A stretch of 33,832 bases of DNA, taken from positions 1-33,832 of the forward strand of contig CALXQV010000004.1 of the NCBI GenBank assembly GCA_944390535.1, given 5' to 3'. Position numbers and translations under genes: made by a program. Shown piece by piece: positions 25,881 to 33,832 of this stretch. The stretch is from an uncultured Clostridia bacterium. GTDB lineage: Bacteria > Bacillota > Clostridia > TANB77 > CAG-508. How positions within the stretch are numbered: position 1 is the stretch's first letter; each line of letters opens with the position of its first letter. The notes below the pieces were generated by a model. The model saw only the letters and a list, made by a program, of their open reading frames with translations. It was not told the DNA's origin and made no database searches.

Positions 25881-27946
25881 ATGGATGAAATAGAAAAAGA
25901 TATCATACAATTAACAGATGAAGAAAAAAAGAAAAGGTTAGAATACGAAACTAACCCATATTATATAAAAATACTAATAATGCATTTAGAAAAAGATGAA
26001 GATAAAGTATCGATGCAGGATAAACTAATAGAGAAGTATAAAGAAGAAAGATATAAAGAAGCAAGATATAAAATAGAAAGATATAAAATAGATATTTGGT
26101 GTAGTTTACAATCAGATGATTTGAAACTAGAGTTGCTTGAAACAATGGAAAATAGTGATGACTTAGGAACACTGTTTAACAAAGCGAAACTTATTAAAGC
26201 AATACAGGATGATGATAAAAAGATTTTAGCTATGAAGCAACATATTAGAAACTCTACATTTCGATTAGAAATCATGCAAACACTTCAATCTAATCAGAAA
26301 AAAATACACAATTTATTTTTAATCACAGATGATTTTGACAAAAAGACTTTATTAGAAGAGTTAAAAATTGAAACAGATGAGCAGAGATGGGAAGTTGCCA
26401 AAGCCTTTAAGGCAGATAATAACAAATTCATATACATTCGAGAAATGAATGAAGAAAATAGAGAAAAGTCTTTAGAACTCGTGACTGATAATGCCGTAAA
26501 AAAGGACATTATTTTAACGTTATCACAGGAAAAAAGGTTAGAACACATAGAAGCGATAAGTGCAAATTCTTTTCAATATAAAGAAGAAATCGTAGATTCT
26601 GTTGAAAATGATGAAATAAAGAAAAAATACTTAGAGAAGGCAGAAGACCAGGAAGTCATAACAAAAGTTCTTATGTGTATAGAAGATGATACATATAAAT
26701 TGGAACAAATAGAAGAGTTGGTAGAAGAAGAATCCAATAGAGCTTTAGTTATTACATCACTAAAAGATGATGAAACAAAATTAAGAGAATTAAACAAGTT
26801 ATTAGATAAAGATAATCAAACCATTGTAAAAATGTCTTGCCAAGATACTAAAGTATTAAGAAAAAACTTTTTGAAACGAAAAAGAAGATATAAGCAAATG
26901 GGATTAGATAAAGAGATAACCATCGGAATAGAAATTGAAACAGAAGGAGAAAGAGCAGAAATATTAAGAAAATTAAAATATTTTCTTAAGGCACCAGGAA
27001 AACCAAGCAGAAGATGGGAAACAAAAGGAGAAATGAGTTTATCCAATAAAGATGGGGTAGAAGTAGTATCTCCTGTATTAACAGATACGAAAGAAGATGT
27101 AGAAGAAATATATATGACATGTGAAATGTTGAAACAAGTAGGACAAGAAGCAAATGAAAAATGTGGGGCACATGTTCATATAGGAGCAGAGTATTTAAAA
27201 AGTAAACAAGCATATGTAAATTTACTAGAAATGTGGGGGAATACAGAAAGAATCATGTATATCATTAGTAATGAACCAGAATCGATACCAAGAGGAGTCA
27301 CAAGTACACATGCAGAACCCATATCATATAAATTTAATAGAGCAATAGAAGAAGGAAAAATAGAATTAAGAGAGGAAGAAGATTTAGAAGCTTTTATTCC
27401 TGAATTACAAATGGTGCAAGATAATAGAGAAAGGGGCTTGAATTTATTAAATATAAACCATGAAAAAATACAATTGAATTTCGAATAGCAAATGGAACCA
27501 TTAATCCAGATGTTTGGATTGAAAATATACGATTATTTGGAAGAATTGTACAGAAATCACAAGAATTAGCAGAAATTCAAAGAAAAGGAAGTATAATAGA
27601 AGAAGAAAAACAGAAATTAGAATTCATGGAGGCTTTGAAAAAAGATATTCCTGATAAAGAAAAGCTAGAAATTTTACTAGAAATTTTATTTGAGGAAGAA
27701 GAAAAAGAAATATATAGAAAGCGATACCTAGAAAATGATAGGATTTTAAGATACTATCAATATGAAAATTTTCCTTTTATTGATAAAGATTTCAAAAAAG
27801 TCGATTTTAAACATAAAAAAGAAGAATTTCATGAAATAGCCCTGCAGGAACGATATAGTGAAGTTGCTGAAGCAATGGGAGAAACAACAGAATATTTAAC
27901 GCAAAGGTATAGAAATAATGAAGAAAAAAGAGGGGAGGAAAAATAA
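25881..27946 (+). CDS. Amidoligase-family enzyme with N-terminal helical repeats (one -1 frameshift)
   Basis: The first 310 residues hold about eight helical repeats of 23-26 residues with a recurring core like SLKDDETKLREL, a probable protein-interaction array. A COOH-NH2 ligase (amidoligase) domain follows: TIGIEIETEG, KCGAHVHIG and, after a frameshift, TIEFRIANGTINPDVW. The plain frame stops at 27488. A -1 step in the A6 run at 27463-27468 restores the conserved motif and continues to 27946 with a charged helical tail. Members of this superfamily form amide bonds on peptides or cell-wall material. The start is ATG 25881. Loss of one A could be a real mutation, slippage, or a sequencing error. 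Confidence 0.75.
27463..27468 (+). other. A6 run at the -1 frameshift of the amidoligase gene
   Basis: After CAT GAA AAA the plain frame reads ATA CAA TTG. The family motif needs AAT ACA ATT GAA TTT CGA, one base back. Seven A would give one continuous frame. Long A runs favour polymerase slippage and also sequencing errors. Confidence 0.65.
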
Positions 27947-27952
27947 TCGAAA

Positions 27953-28393
27953 ATGGTTAGTCAAGAATACCGAGAAGCAATTGTAGAGGTATTAGAAATA
28001 TTGAGATATTCTGATAAAGAAATAACTGAAAAAATACCCAAAAGTTTATTGGCATTTTGGGAAAGAAATCAGTCAGATACATATACACCTAATATAAATC
28101 ATGAGCAAAAATTACAAGAAATGAATTTAAAACCAAAAACAAAAGCAATATTAACCATGCTTTACATAAATTATGTATGTAATGAAGAAGAAAAAAGACA
28201 AGTACAAATTTTTTTAAAGGAAAATGAAGAAAGATACCAAAATCATTTAAAGGAAAAGTATAATGAGAATCTATTATTTAAGAAAAAAGAACGAATAAAA
28301 CAACAAAGTATAAAAAATGAAACAGCAATGATTTCATATGAACCATCTTGGATTGAGAAAATAAAAAGATATATAAAAAATAAATGGAAATAA
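27953..28393 (+). CDS. Conserved hypothetical protein of Clostridia
   Basis: A 146-residue protein starting YREAIVEVLEILRYSDKEI, with IPKSLLAFWERN, AILTMLYINYV and a lysine-rich C-terminal helix after YEPSWIEKIKRY. From memory, small proteins of this shape are widespread in Clostridia and have no known function. It starts at ATG 27953, seven bases after the amidoligase stop, with AGGGGAGGAA inside the end of that gene. It is therefore translationally linked to the amidoligase and may assist it. Confidence 0.75.
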   Translation: MVSQEYREAIVEVLEILRYSDKEITEKIPKSLLAFWERNQSDTYTPNINHEQKLQEMNLKPKTKAILTMLYINYVCNEEEKRQVQIFLKENEERYQNHLKEKYNENLLFKKKERIKQQSIKNETAMISYEPSWIEKIKRYIKNKWK

Positions 28394-28433
28394 GAAAGTT
28401 AAGATAAAGCTTCATACTGTTTTATATACAAGG

Positions 28434-28521
28434 ACAAATCTCGCTTCGCGAGAACTTTTACTCTACTTTTCTAATTTAACTATATATATATTTAAGTTCT
28501 CAAAGAAGCGTAAAGATTTGT
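28434..28521. repeat. Nested inverted-repeat element
   Basis: Three paired blocks in proper nested order: ACAAATC/GATTTGT, CGCTTC/GAAGCG and GAGAACTT/AAGTTCTC around an AT-rich loop, 88 bases in all. CG-rich words like CGCTTCGC also appear near the other repeats at 33050. It is not coding. Confidence 0.5.
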
Positions 28522-28527
28522 CGACGC

Positions 28528-28601
28528 GAAAAATTGCATAGCAATTTTTCTGTGCAATGTTGTTTTTTGTTGAATAGGAAAAAGCAATTTTTCCTATTCA
28601 A
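28528..28601. repeat. Two adjacent hairpins; the second recurs at 33014
   Basis: The first hairpin is a perfect 10-bp stem (28528-28537 with 28541-28550). The second is a perfect 14-bp stem (28570-28583 with 28588-28601, loop GCAA). The second has the same arms as 33014-33044, where the loop contains TTGC, the reverse complement. Confidence 0.55.
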
Positions 28602-28635
28602 TAAAAAACCGCCCAAAAGGATTTTCCTTTTGGGC
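28602..28635 (-). terminator. Terminator of the vWA protein gene
   Basis: Read on the minus strand: GCCCAAAAGG, loop, CCTTTTGGGC, then GG and six T, nine bases after the stop codon. A classical intrinsic terminator. Confidence 0.88.
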
Positions 28636-28644
28636 ATCAATATT

Positions 28645-29994
28645 TTATTGTTTCATATTTTTATTTGTAACAGCTAACTTAATAACAGAATAGATAAATA
28701 ATCCAGCACCGATTGCAAACAAGGCAATCATGATTGGAGTACCAGCTGCTGGTAAAACAACAGGTGGTTCTGTAAGTTTTAATTTTGGAGTTACATCAGA
28801 AGTATCTTCTATTGTTTCACCATTAAAATTTGTATAAGAAATATCGACTTTTTCGTTTGTATCTAAAATTTTACCAACAATACTGTTATCAAAATCTTTT
28901 TTCAATTTCAATATATATTGTACAGTAGCTGTTTCTCCAGGTTTTAATTCAGAAACATTCCAAGTAATAGAATGATTTTCAGTATTTACTTTTGTTGAAA
29001 TAGTCCCAATAGTTGGTTCTGTTACATAAGCAAATTCGAAATTATCAATGATTTCTTGAGGGAAATAGTCTGTAACAACAATGTCTGTTAAAATTTGTTC
29101 AACTGGTAATAAATCATTGTAAATATCATTGGTAATTGTTTGCTCAATTTCATTATCTTGAATATAATAAAATTTACCAACGGTTGGATTAGTTACTGTA
29201 CCGAAAACTTCTTCAATAATGTCTGCATAAGTTTTATCATTTCTTGTTCCAGGAGTGGAATCAGGATTAGAAATACCAGTAAGCATTGTAATAACATTGT
29301 ATCCAGCAGTTTTTAGAGATTGTAATTCAGTATTTGTTTTTTGAATGACATCATCTGAAAAATACACACCATCATAATCTAAAGCAACATTTGGAACACC
29401 ATCTGTTAAAACAATTACATATTTGTTATTATCTTCTTCTGTAAAATATTGACTTGCAAGGTTTAATCCTGCTTGTAAATCTGTTCTAGGTCCAGTATAT
29501 TGAATGTTTGAAATGGCAGATACTAAGGATTGTGAGTCTGATGACAAATTAGAAACTAAAGTGGCATCTTCAAGAGTTCCTTCTTTAGAAACATCTACAT
29601 TTGTTGAGAAACTAACAATTCCTACTTTCAAATCATCATTATCTTTTAAAATCGCGTTTATAAAAGTATTGGCAGATTGAATAACCAAATCTTTTCTAGT
29701 GGTCGTTCCTTCAACAGTGTTTTCCATACTTTGTGAGTTGTCAATAACTAACATAATTTCACCAGTTGGTTGTAAATAGGCTTCTTCATTGCTTACTTGT
29801 AATTGAAGAGTAACCTCTTTATTATTTAAATTCTTTTCAATTAATCTTTTTTCAAATTTTGAATTTTCTCCAATCTCTATTGTACAAACAGGTTCTTCAA
29901 CAACTGTCATGGTAACTGTATCATAAGATGCTAAAGAAATGTTTGTAACTAAAATTAGAATTAAAAATAAGGTAATTAAGACACTTTTTTTCAT
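28645..29994 (-). CDS. Secreted von Willebrand A domain protein with LPxTG-like anchor
   Basis: A 449-residue surface protein. A signal peptide covers about 1-23 (KKS then a long hydrophobic run). The vWA domain has the metal site D85-x-S87-x-S89 (VIDNSQSM) and TGPRTDLQAG as the later Thr loop. A beta-sandwich region follows (about 290-405). The C terminus has LPAAG at 414-418, a hydrophobic helix and a short lysine-containing tail, the layout of a sortase signal with Ala in place of Thr. It may be an adhesin or pilus-type subunit. The start is ATG 29994 after GGGAGGA; the longer frame begins inside that ribosome binding site. No sortase gene is in the window. Confidence 0.85.
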   Translation of the reverse strand: MKKSVLITLFLILILVTNISLASYDTVTMTVVEEPVCTIEIGENSKFEKRLIEKNLNNKEVTLQLQVSNEEAYLQPTGEIMLVIDNSQSMENTVEGTTTRKDLVIQSANTFINAILKDNDDLKVGIVSFSTNVDVSKEGTLEDATLVSNLSSDSQSLVSAISNIQYTGPRTDLQAGLNLASQYFTEEDNNKYVIVLTDGVPNVALDYDGVYFSDDVIQKTNTELQSLKTAGYNVITMLTGISNPDSTPGTRNDKTYADIIEEVFGTVTNPTVGKFYYIQDNEIEQTITNDIYNDLLPVEQILTDIVVTDYFPQEIIDNFEFAYVTEPTIGTISTKVNTENHSITWNVSELKPGETATVQYILKLKKDFDNSIVGKILDTNEKVDISYTNFNGETIEDTSDVTPKLKLTEPPVVLPAAGTPIMIALFAIGAGLFIYSVIKLAVTNKNMKQ

Positions 29995-30026
29995 ACAAAA
30001 TCCTCCCATAATGTATTTTTATATAT

Positions 30027-30054
30027 ATTGTAACACAAGAAATAAAAAATACAA
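30027..30054 (-). promoter_or_regulatory. Promoter for the vWA protein gene
   Basis: On the minus strand: TTGTAT (30054-30049), 16-base spacer, TACAAT (30032-30027), about 33 bases before the start codon. Confidence 0.45.
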
Positions 30055-30123
30055 CAAAGTTGTAGAAAAAAACGAAAAAATATGATAAAATGGAACAGGC
30101 AAATAAAAATAAAAGGTGATAAT

Positions 30124-32088
30124 ATGTTAGAAAATATAAACTCTCCAGAAGATTTAAAAAAATTGAACATTCTAGAAGAACAAAAATTAGCAGAAGAAAT
30201 TAGAAAATACATATTAGAAATCGTAGCAAAAAATGGTGGCCATTTAGCTTCAAATTTAGGAGTAGTGGAATTAACTTTGGCACTACATAATGTATTTGAT
30301 TTTAAAAAAGATAAAATTGTATGGGATGTAGGACATCAAACCTATGTACATAAAATTTTAACAGGAAGAAGAGAGCAATTAAAAACATTAAGGACCTTAA
30401 ATGGTATAGCTGGTTTTCCAAAAACAAATGAATCGCCATATGACTTTTTTAATACAGGACATAGCAGTACTTCCATATCAGCAGCACTAGGAATGGCAAG
30501 AGCAAGAGATTTAAAACAAGAAAATTATTCTGTACTAGCCGTGATTGGTGATGGTGCTATGACAGGAGGTATGGCATTAGAAGCATTAAATGATGTGGGA
30601 TATAGTAAAACAAAGATGACCATTATTTTAAATGATAATGAAATGAGTATATCACCTAATATTGGTGGTTTAAATATGCTATTAAGTAAATTAAGAACCA
30701 AAAAGATGTATACGAGATCAAATGTCATTGTAAAGAAAAGAATTAGCAAAATACCAGTTATAGGAAAACCAATTGTCAAAATGGTACAAACAGTAAAAAG
30801 GAGTATCAAACAATTAATTATACCAAAAATGTTTTTTGAAGATATTGGATTTACCTATTTAGGACCAGTTGATGGACATAATTTAGAAGAACTACAAAGT
30901 ATTTTGACATTGAGTAAACAAATTGATAATCCAGTATTAATTCATGTATTAACTAAAAAAGGAAAAGGATATGAGATTGCAGAAAAAAATCCAGATAAAT
31001 TTCATGCAACAGGACCTTTTGATATTGAAACAGGGAAAAGTAAAAAAGAAAAAGGAAAAGATTATTCTAAAGTATTTGGAGATAAATTAGTTGAATTAGC
31101 AAAGGAAAATGAAAAGATTGTAGCCATTACAGCTTCTATGAAAGATGGAACAGGACTAACAGCCTTTAGTAAAGCATTTCCCAACCGATTTTTTGATATT
31201 GGAATTGCAGAGCAACATGCATTAGGCTTGGCAGCTGGTATGGCAATCGATGGAATGATACCAGTTGTGCCGATTTATTCATCATTTTATCAAAGGGCAT
31301 ATGACCAAGTGATTCATGATATTGCACTTCAAAATTTACCAGTTATCATGTGTGTAGATAGAGCAGGTATTGTCGGAGCAGATGGAGAAACACATCAAGG
31401 AACTTTAGATATGGCATTTTTTAGATTAGTTCCCAATTTGACAATTTTAGCACCGAAAGATTTTCAAGAATTAAAAGATATGTTAGCATTTGCAGTAGAA
31501 TTGAAAAAGCCAGTTGTCATTCGATATCCAAGAGGGGGAGAAGATAAAGAACCTTTTGAGAAACATGAAGAAATTAAAGAAGGAAAAGCAGAAATTTTAA
31601 AAGAGGGAAAAGATATATCTATATTTACTATTGGAAAAACTGTAGCAAGAGGAATAAAAATTGCGAAAAAACTTCAAAATATAAATGTAGATGCAGAGGT
31701 AATGAATGTTCGATTTTTAAAACCGCTAGATGTAGCTACATTAAAAACATCAATAGAAAAAACAAAAAAAGTGATAACACTAGAAGATGGAACGATTATA
31801 AATGGCTTAGGTACAGCAATAAAAGAAATGATAATAGAAAATCATTTAGAAGATATAGAAATGAAAGCTTATGCATATCCAGATGAATTTATTAGGCATG
31901 GAAGTGTGGAAGAATTAGAAAAGATATATCATTTAGATGAGGCATATATAGTAGAGGATATTCAAAGATTGATGAGATTAAATGTAAATGAAGAACACAA
32001 AAACGAAGAGGGAATCATAGATAAACATGTAGAAAAACTGGAAGAAGAAAACACAAGCCATTCGCAAGAAGAAAGCCTTATGGTATAA
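30124..32088 (+). CDS. dxs: 1-deoxy-D-xylulose-5-phosphate synthase
   Basis: A 654-residue thiamine-diphosphate enzyme that opens the MEP isoprenoid pathway from pyruvate and glyceraldehyde 3-phosphate. WDVGHQTYVHKILTGR, the cofactor motif GDGAMTGG at 142-149 with Asn170, GPVDGHN, GIAEQHALGLAAGMA and DRAGIVGADGETHQG are all diagnostic. The start is ATG 30124 after AAAGGTGATA. The C terminus has an extra acidic tail of about 35 residues beyond the usual end. It is followed by ylmH after 36 bases. Confidence 0.95.
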   Translation: MLENINSPEDLKKLNILEEQKLAEEIRKYILEIVAKNGGHLASNLGVVELTLALHNVFDFKKDKIVWDVGHQTYVHKILTGRREQLKTLRTLNGIAGFPKTNESPYDFFNTGHSSTSISAALGMARARDLKQENYSVLAVIGDGAMTGGMALEALNDVGYSKTKMTIILNDNEMSISPNIGGLNMLLSKLRTKKMYTRSNVIVKKRISKIPVIGKPIVKMVQTVKRSIKQLIIPKMFFEDIGFTYLGPVDGHNLEELQSILTLSKQIDNPVLIHVLTKKGKGYEIAEKNPDKFHATGPFDIETGKSKKEKGKDYSKVFGDKLVELAKENEKIVAITASMKDGTGLTAFSKAFPNRFFDIGIAEQHALGLAAGMAIDGMIPVVPIYSSFYQRAYDQVIHDIALQNLPVIMCVDRAGIVGADGETHQGTLDMAFFRLVPNLTILAPKDFQELKDMLAFAVELKKPVVIRYPRGGEDKEPFEKHEEIKEGKAEILKEGKDISIFTIGKTVARGIKIAKKLQNINVDAEVMNVRFLKPLDVATLKTSIEKTKKVITLEDGTIINGLGTAIKEMIIENHLEDIEMKAYAYPDEFIRHGSVEELEKIYHLDEAYIVEDIQRLMRLNVNEEHKNEEGIIDKHVEKLEEENTSHSQEESLMV

Positions 32089-32124
32089 AGGTAGAAAAGA
32101 ATATAATAGGAGAGAAAAACATAA

Positions 32125-32928
32125 ATGAATAAGCAGGAATTGTTAAAAGATTATAAAAAACAAGAAGATAAATTATGTTTGTCACAAGTATTAGATAAAA
32201 TTGAAATGACAGCTAAAAGAGAAAAAATAGAATATACAGATTTTTTAGACATGTATCAAGTTTCTTTAGTAGAAAACTTTTTAAGAAAGATACAATTTAA
32301 AAATTTTCAATTGTATGGTGGATATGAAGATGCAGAGAGAAAAGTACTCATTACATTTCCTGAAAAGTTTAATGATAAAATGTTAGAAAAAAATTATGAT
32401 AAAATTTTAAAAGTTGTTAGAATACAATTACCAGAAGAGGAAAAAGGAAAATATTCACATAGAAACTATTTAGGTGGAATTGTTAAATTAGGTTTAAAAA
32501 GGGAAAAAGTAGGAGATATTCTTGTAGGCGAAGAAGGGGGAGATATCATAACGGTCAGTGATTTTGCAGAAGTCTTAAAAGCCCAATTACCATCACTTAC
32601 AAGATTTGAAAATGCGAAGATTGAAGTAGAAGCAATACAAAATGTAAGAAAATTAGAAATAAAAGTAGAAGAAGTAAGTATTATTGTTCCTTCATTACGA
32701 TTAGATAATATTGTATCAGACTTAGCAAGGACATCTAGAAGTAAAGCATCAGAAATCATTGCACAAGAAAGGGTTTTTGTAAATGGACAAAATGAAACAA
32801 AAAATTCGAAACAAGTAAAATGTGGAGATATAATAACAATTAGAGGAAAAGGTAGATTTATCATTAAAGAATTTACAGGAACAACAAGAAGCGGAAGAAC
32901 AGTGGTATTAGTAGAAAAATATGTATAA
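32125..32928 (+). CDS. ylmH: YlmH-like S4-domain RNA-binding protein
   Basis: A 267-residue protein with the YlmH layout: an N-terminal domain (LSQVLDKIEMTAKR), a middle domain (KYSHRNYLGGIVKLGLKREKVGDI) and a C-terminal S4 RNA-binding domain (PSLRLDNIVSDLARTSRSKA, VFVNGQ). In Bacillus relatives it is linked to ribosome-associated quality control and to the division cluster. Here it follows dxs and should share its transcript. AGGAGAG lies nine bases before the ATG. Confidence 0.88.
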   Translation: MNKQELLKDYKKQEDKLCLSQVLDKIEMTAKREKIEYTDFLDMYQVSLVENFLRKIQFKNFQLYGGYEDAERKVLITFPEKFNDKMLEKNYDKILKVVRIQLPEEEKGKYSHRNYLGGIVKLGLKREKVGDILVGEEGGDIITVSDFAEVLKAQLPSLTRFENAKIEVEAIQNVRKLEIKVEEVSIIVPSLRLDNIVSDLARTSRSKASEIIAQERVFVNGQNETKNSKQVKCGDIITIRGKGRFIIKEFTGTTRSGRTVVLVEKYV

Positions 32929-32958
32929 AAATGTGATAAATTGTTTGGAAATGAAATA

Positions 32959-33012
32959 GCAGACTTTAAATGAAATATTATGAAGATATATTCATTTATG
33001 GTCTGTTTTTTT
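32959..33012 (+). terminator. Terminator of the dxs-ylmH operon
   Basis: GCAGAC and AAATGAA pair with TTCATTT and GTCTGT, followed by seven T. It begins 31 bases past the ylmH stop. Confidence 0.75.
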
Positions 33013-33013
33013 G

Positions 33014-33044
33014 TTGAATAGGAAAATTGCTTTTTCCTATTCAA
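33014..33044. repeat. Hairpin repeat, second occurrence
   Basis: A perfect 13-bp stem (33014-33026 with 33032-33044). The arms are the same as those at 28570-28601 and the sequence before it (TTTTTTGTTGAATAGG) is shared too. Confidence 0.55.
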
Positions 33045-33084
33045 GAATATCGCTTCGCTCTAACGATTGCACACAAATTTTACT

Positions 33085-33169
33085 TGCGTAAAATTTGGCG
33101 CCGAACAATAACGCAGGCTTTAAAATATTATGAATAGAGAAAATGTTTAAGAAAGCCCGCTATTGTTCT
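33085..33169. repeat. Dispersed 85-bp hairpin element, copy 2
   Basis: Matches 24209-24292 with about 85% identity by eye. It is preceded by an AAATTTTAC/GTAAAATTT hairpin. After it, 33176-33253 is an open stretch ending at TAA (DKLKAVEKQASEIVE) that may be the tail of a lost gene; no start is visible. From ylmH to the pilin-like gene (32929-33506) I see only repeats and regulatory signals. Confidence 0.68.
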
Positions 33170-33269
33170 GTATGAAAAATATTATACCATATTACAAAAT
33201 TTATAGATAAGTTAAAAGCTGTTGAAAAACAAGCATCAGAAATTGTTGAATAAAAAACAAAAAAATTCC

Positions 33270-33476
33270 TAGATTTCAGTACTCTAAGAACATACATTTC
33301 CTTTAAATGTATTGCTATTAAAGCTTTTCACCTTTTTATTACAAAAAGATATTCTTTCTATTTTAAAAAAAATTTACCTATATTTTTCCAATCTTTTTTA
33401 TTTATTTTTATTGACTTCACTATATTTTATTGTTAAAATTCAGTTATATAAAATGTTCTTAGAGTACTGAAATCTA
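33270..33476. repeat. 24-bp inverted repeats enclosing a promoter (candidate invertible segment)
   Basis: The arms 33270-33293 and 33453-33476 are perfect reverse complements of 24 bases around 159 bases of very AT-rich DNA. Inside, next to the left arm, is a 7-bp hairpin (TACATTT/AAATGTA), and next to the right arm is a good promoter pointing at the pilin-like gene. The size and content fit a phase-variable invertible promoter; a small MITE is the alternative. Confidence 0.6.
33411..33439 (+). promoter_or_regulatory. Promoter inside the inverted-repeat segment
   Basis: TTGACT (33411-33416), 17-base spacer, TAAAAT (33434-33439). Transcription would begin just before the right arm and run into the pilin-like gene. 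If the segment flips, the promoter would point away. Confidence 0.65.
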
Positions 33477-33506
33477 AGTAAAAAAACAAGAAATAACAAA
33501 CTATAA

Positions 33507-33832
33507 CATATTGAATTAATACATAAAAACAGATATAATAAAAATAGGACAAAAGAAAGTAAAAAACAAAAAACAATAGAAAAGGAAGAGGGAAAAAAGA
33601 AAGAAGAAAAGGGAAAAAGAATAATAAAAGAAAACAAAGGAATTACCTTAATAGCATTAGTAATTACAGTAATAGTGATATTGATATTAGTAGGAATAAG
33701 TATTGCAACATTTATCCCAGGAGGGCTAATGGATAAGGCAATAAGATCAAAATTTGTCAGTAATTATAAAACAATAGAAGAAGGGGTATATCTATATAAA
33801 GCGGGAAAAGAAATAGAAGAATATACAGAAGA
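33507..33832 (+). CDS. Pilin-like (type IV prepilin N-terminus) protein, partial, start unclear
   Basis: The frame opens after a TAA at 33504 and runs out of the window. A lysine/glutamate-rich leader is followed by ENKGITLIALVITVIVILIL, the class III/IV prepilin pattern: Gly before the cleavage point, then a 20-residue hydrophobic helix. Clostridia often have many such short surface or secretion proteins. No ATG, GTG or TTG is in frame before the helix. AAGGGA before ATA ATA AAA GAA at 33621 suggests the start lay there and has become ATA, or that a rare start is used. It lies 30 bases beyond the candidate invertible promoter. Confidence 0.6.

Noticed and set aside
27463..27468. The amidoligase break as a fifth case of the CGGA pattern
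   Set aside because: There is no CGG nearby, the correction is -1 rather than +1, and it lies in a homopolymer. It is a different kind of event.
32466..33044. A 192-codon open frame on the minus strand opposite ylmH
   Set aside because: It is antisense to a clearly conserved gene, runs through its terminator, and has no ribosome binding site or recognisable domain.

Overview
The window is very AT-rich DNA with strong AGGAGG-type ribosome binding sites, TTGACA/TATAAT promoters with 17-base spacers, AGA as the main arginine codon, a YlmH-type S4 protein, an LPxTG-like surface protein and short pilin-like proteins. This points to a low-GC Gram-positive bacterium of the Clostridia, probably a little-studied gut lineage. 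No gene here fixes the species.

Layout. 1-459 is the end of a ribosomal RNA operon (23S 3' end, 5S, tRNA-Asn). From 451 to 6503 lies a 6-kb accessory island bounded by a perfect 47-bp direct repeat whose first copy is the 3' end of tRNA-Asn plus its terminator. It carries an AbiEi/AbiEii toxin-antitoxin pair with a perfect 21-bp inverted-repeat operator over its promoter, then a string of small enzymes (deaminase, acetyltransferase, methyltransferase, alpha/beta hydrolase, MoaA-like radical SAM protein). From 6599 to 8927 is a second run of small accessory genes (SDR, GNAT, a GNAT remnant, MazG-like, cupin). From 9075 to 17282 are a heterodimeric ABC exporter, MutY, an NMN-adenylyltransferase-like protein and a two-gene ABC-2 transporter. 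From 17428 to 25718 come a small unknown gene, LD-carboxypeptidase, a flavin reductase, MurI, Apt, a divergent ferritin-like/Dps pair, RecN and enolase. From 25881 to the end are an amidoligase with helical repeats, an unknown Clostridia protein, a von Willebrand A surface protein, Dxs, YlmH, repeat-rich DNA with a candidate invertible promoter, and a pilin-like gene cut by the window end.

The most unusual signal is a recurring frameshift. Three genes (ABC exporter subunit 1, MutY, the ABC ATPase) are broken at four places. At all four an in-frame CGG codon is followed by A, and moving +1 at that point to read GGA (Gly) restores the full conserved protein and its proper stop. In one case the restored Gly lies in the Walker A motif. 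Elsewhere in roughly 9,000 codons of recognised genes I find no in-frame CGG. The one exception is in a small minus-strand ORF of foreign-looking codon use, where CGG is followed by T. This fits an unassigned or starved CGG codon acting as a +1 frameshift signal, or a quadruplet CGGA-reading tRNA. A systematic sequencing or assembly error is the main rival explanation. A fifth frameshift, in the amidoligase, is of a different kind (an A6 run, -1).

The window also holds several undescribed-looking repeats: a 176-bp MITE-like element, an 84-bp dispersed hairpin element present twice, a hairpin repeat present twice, and a 24-bp inverted repeat enclosing an outward-pointing promoter just upstream of the pilin-like gene.
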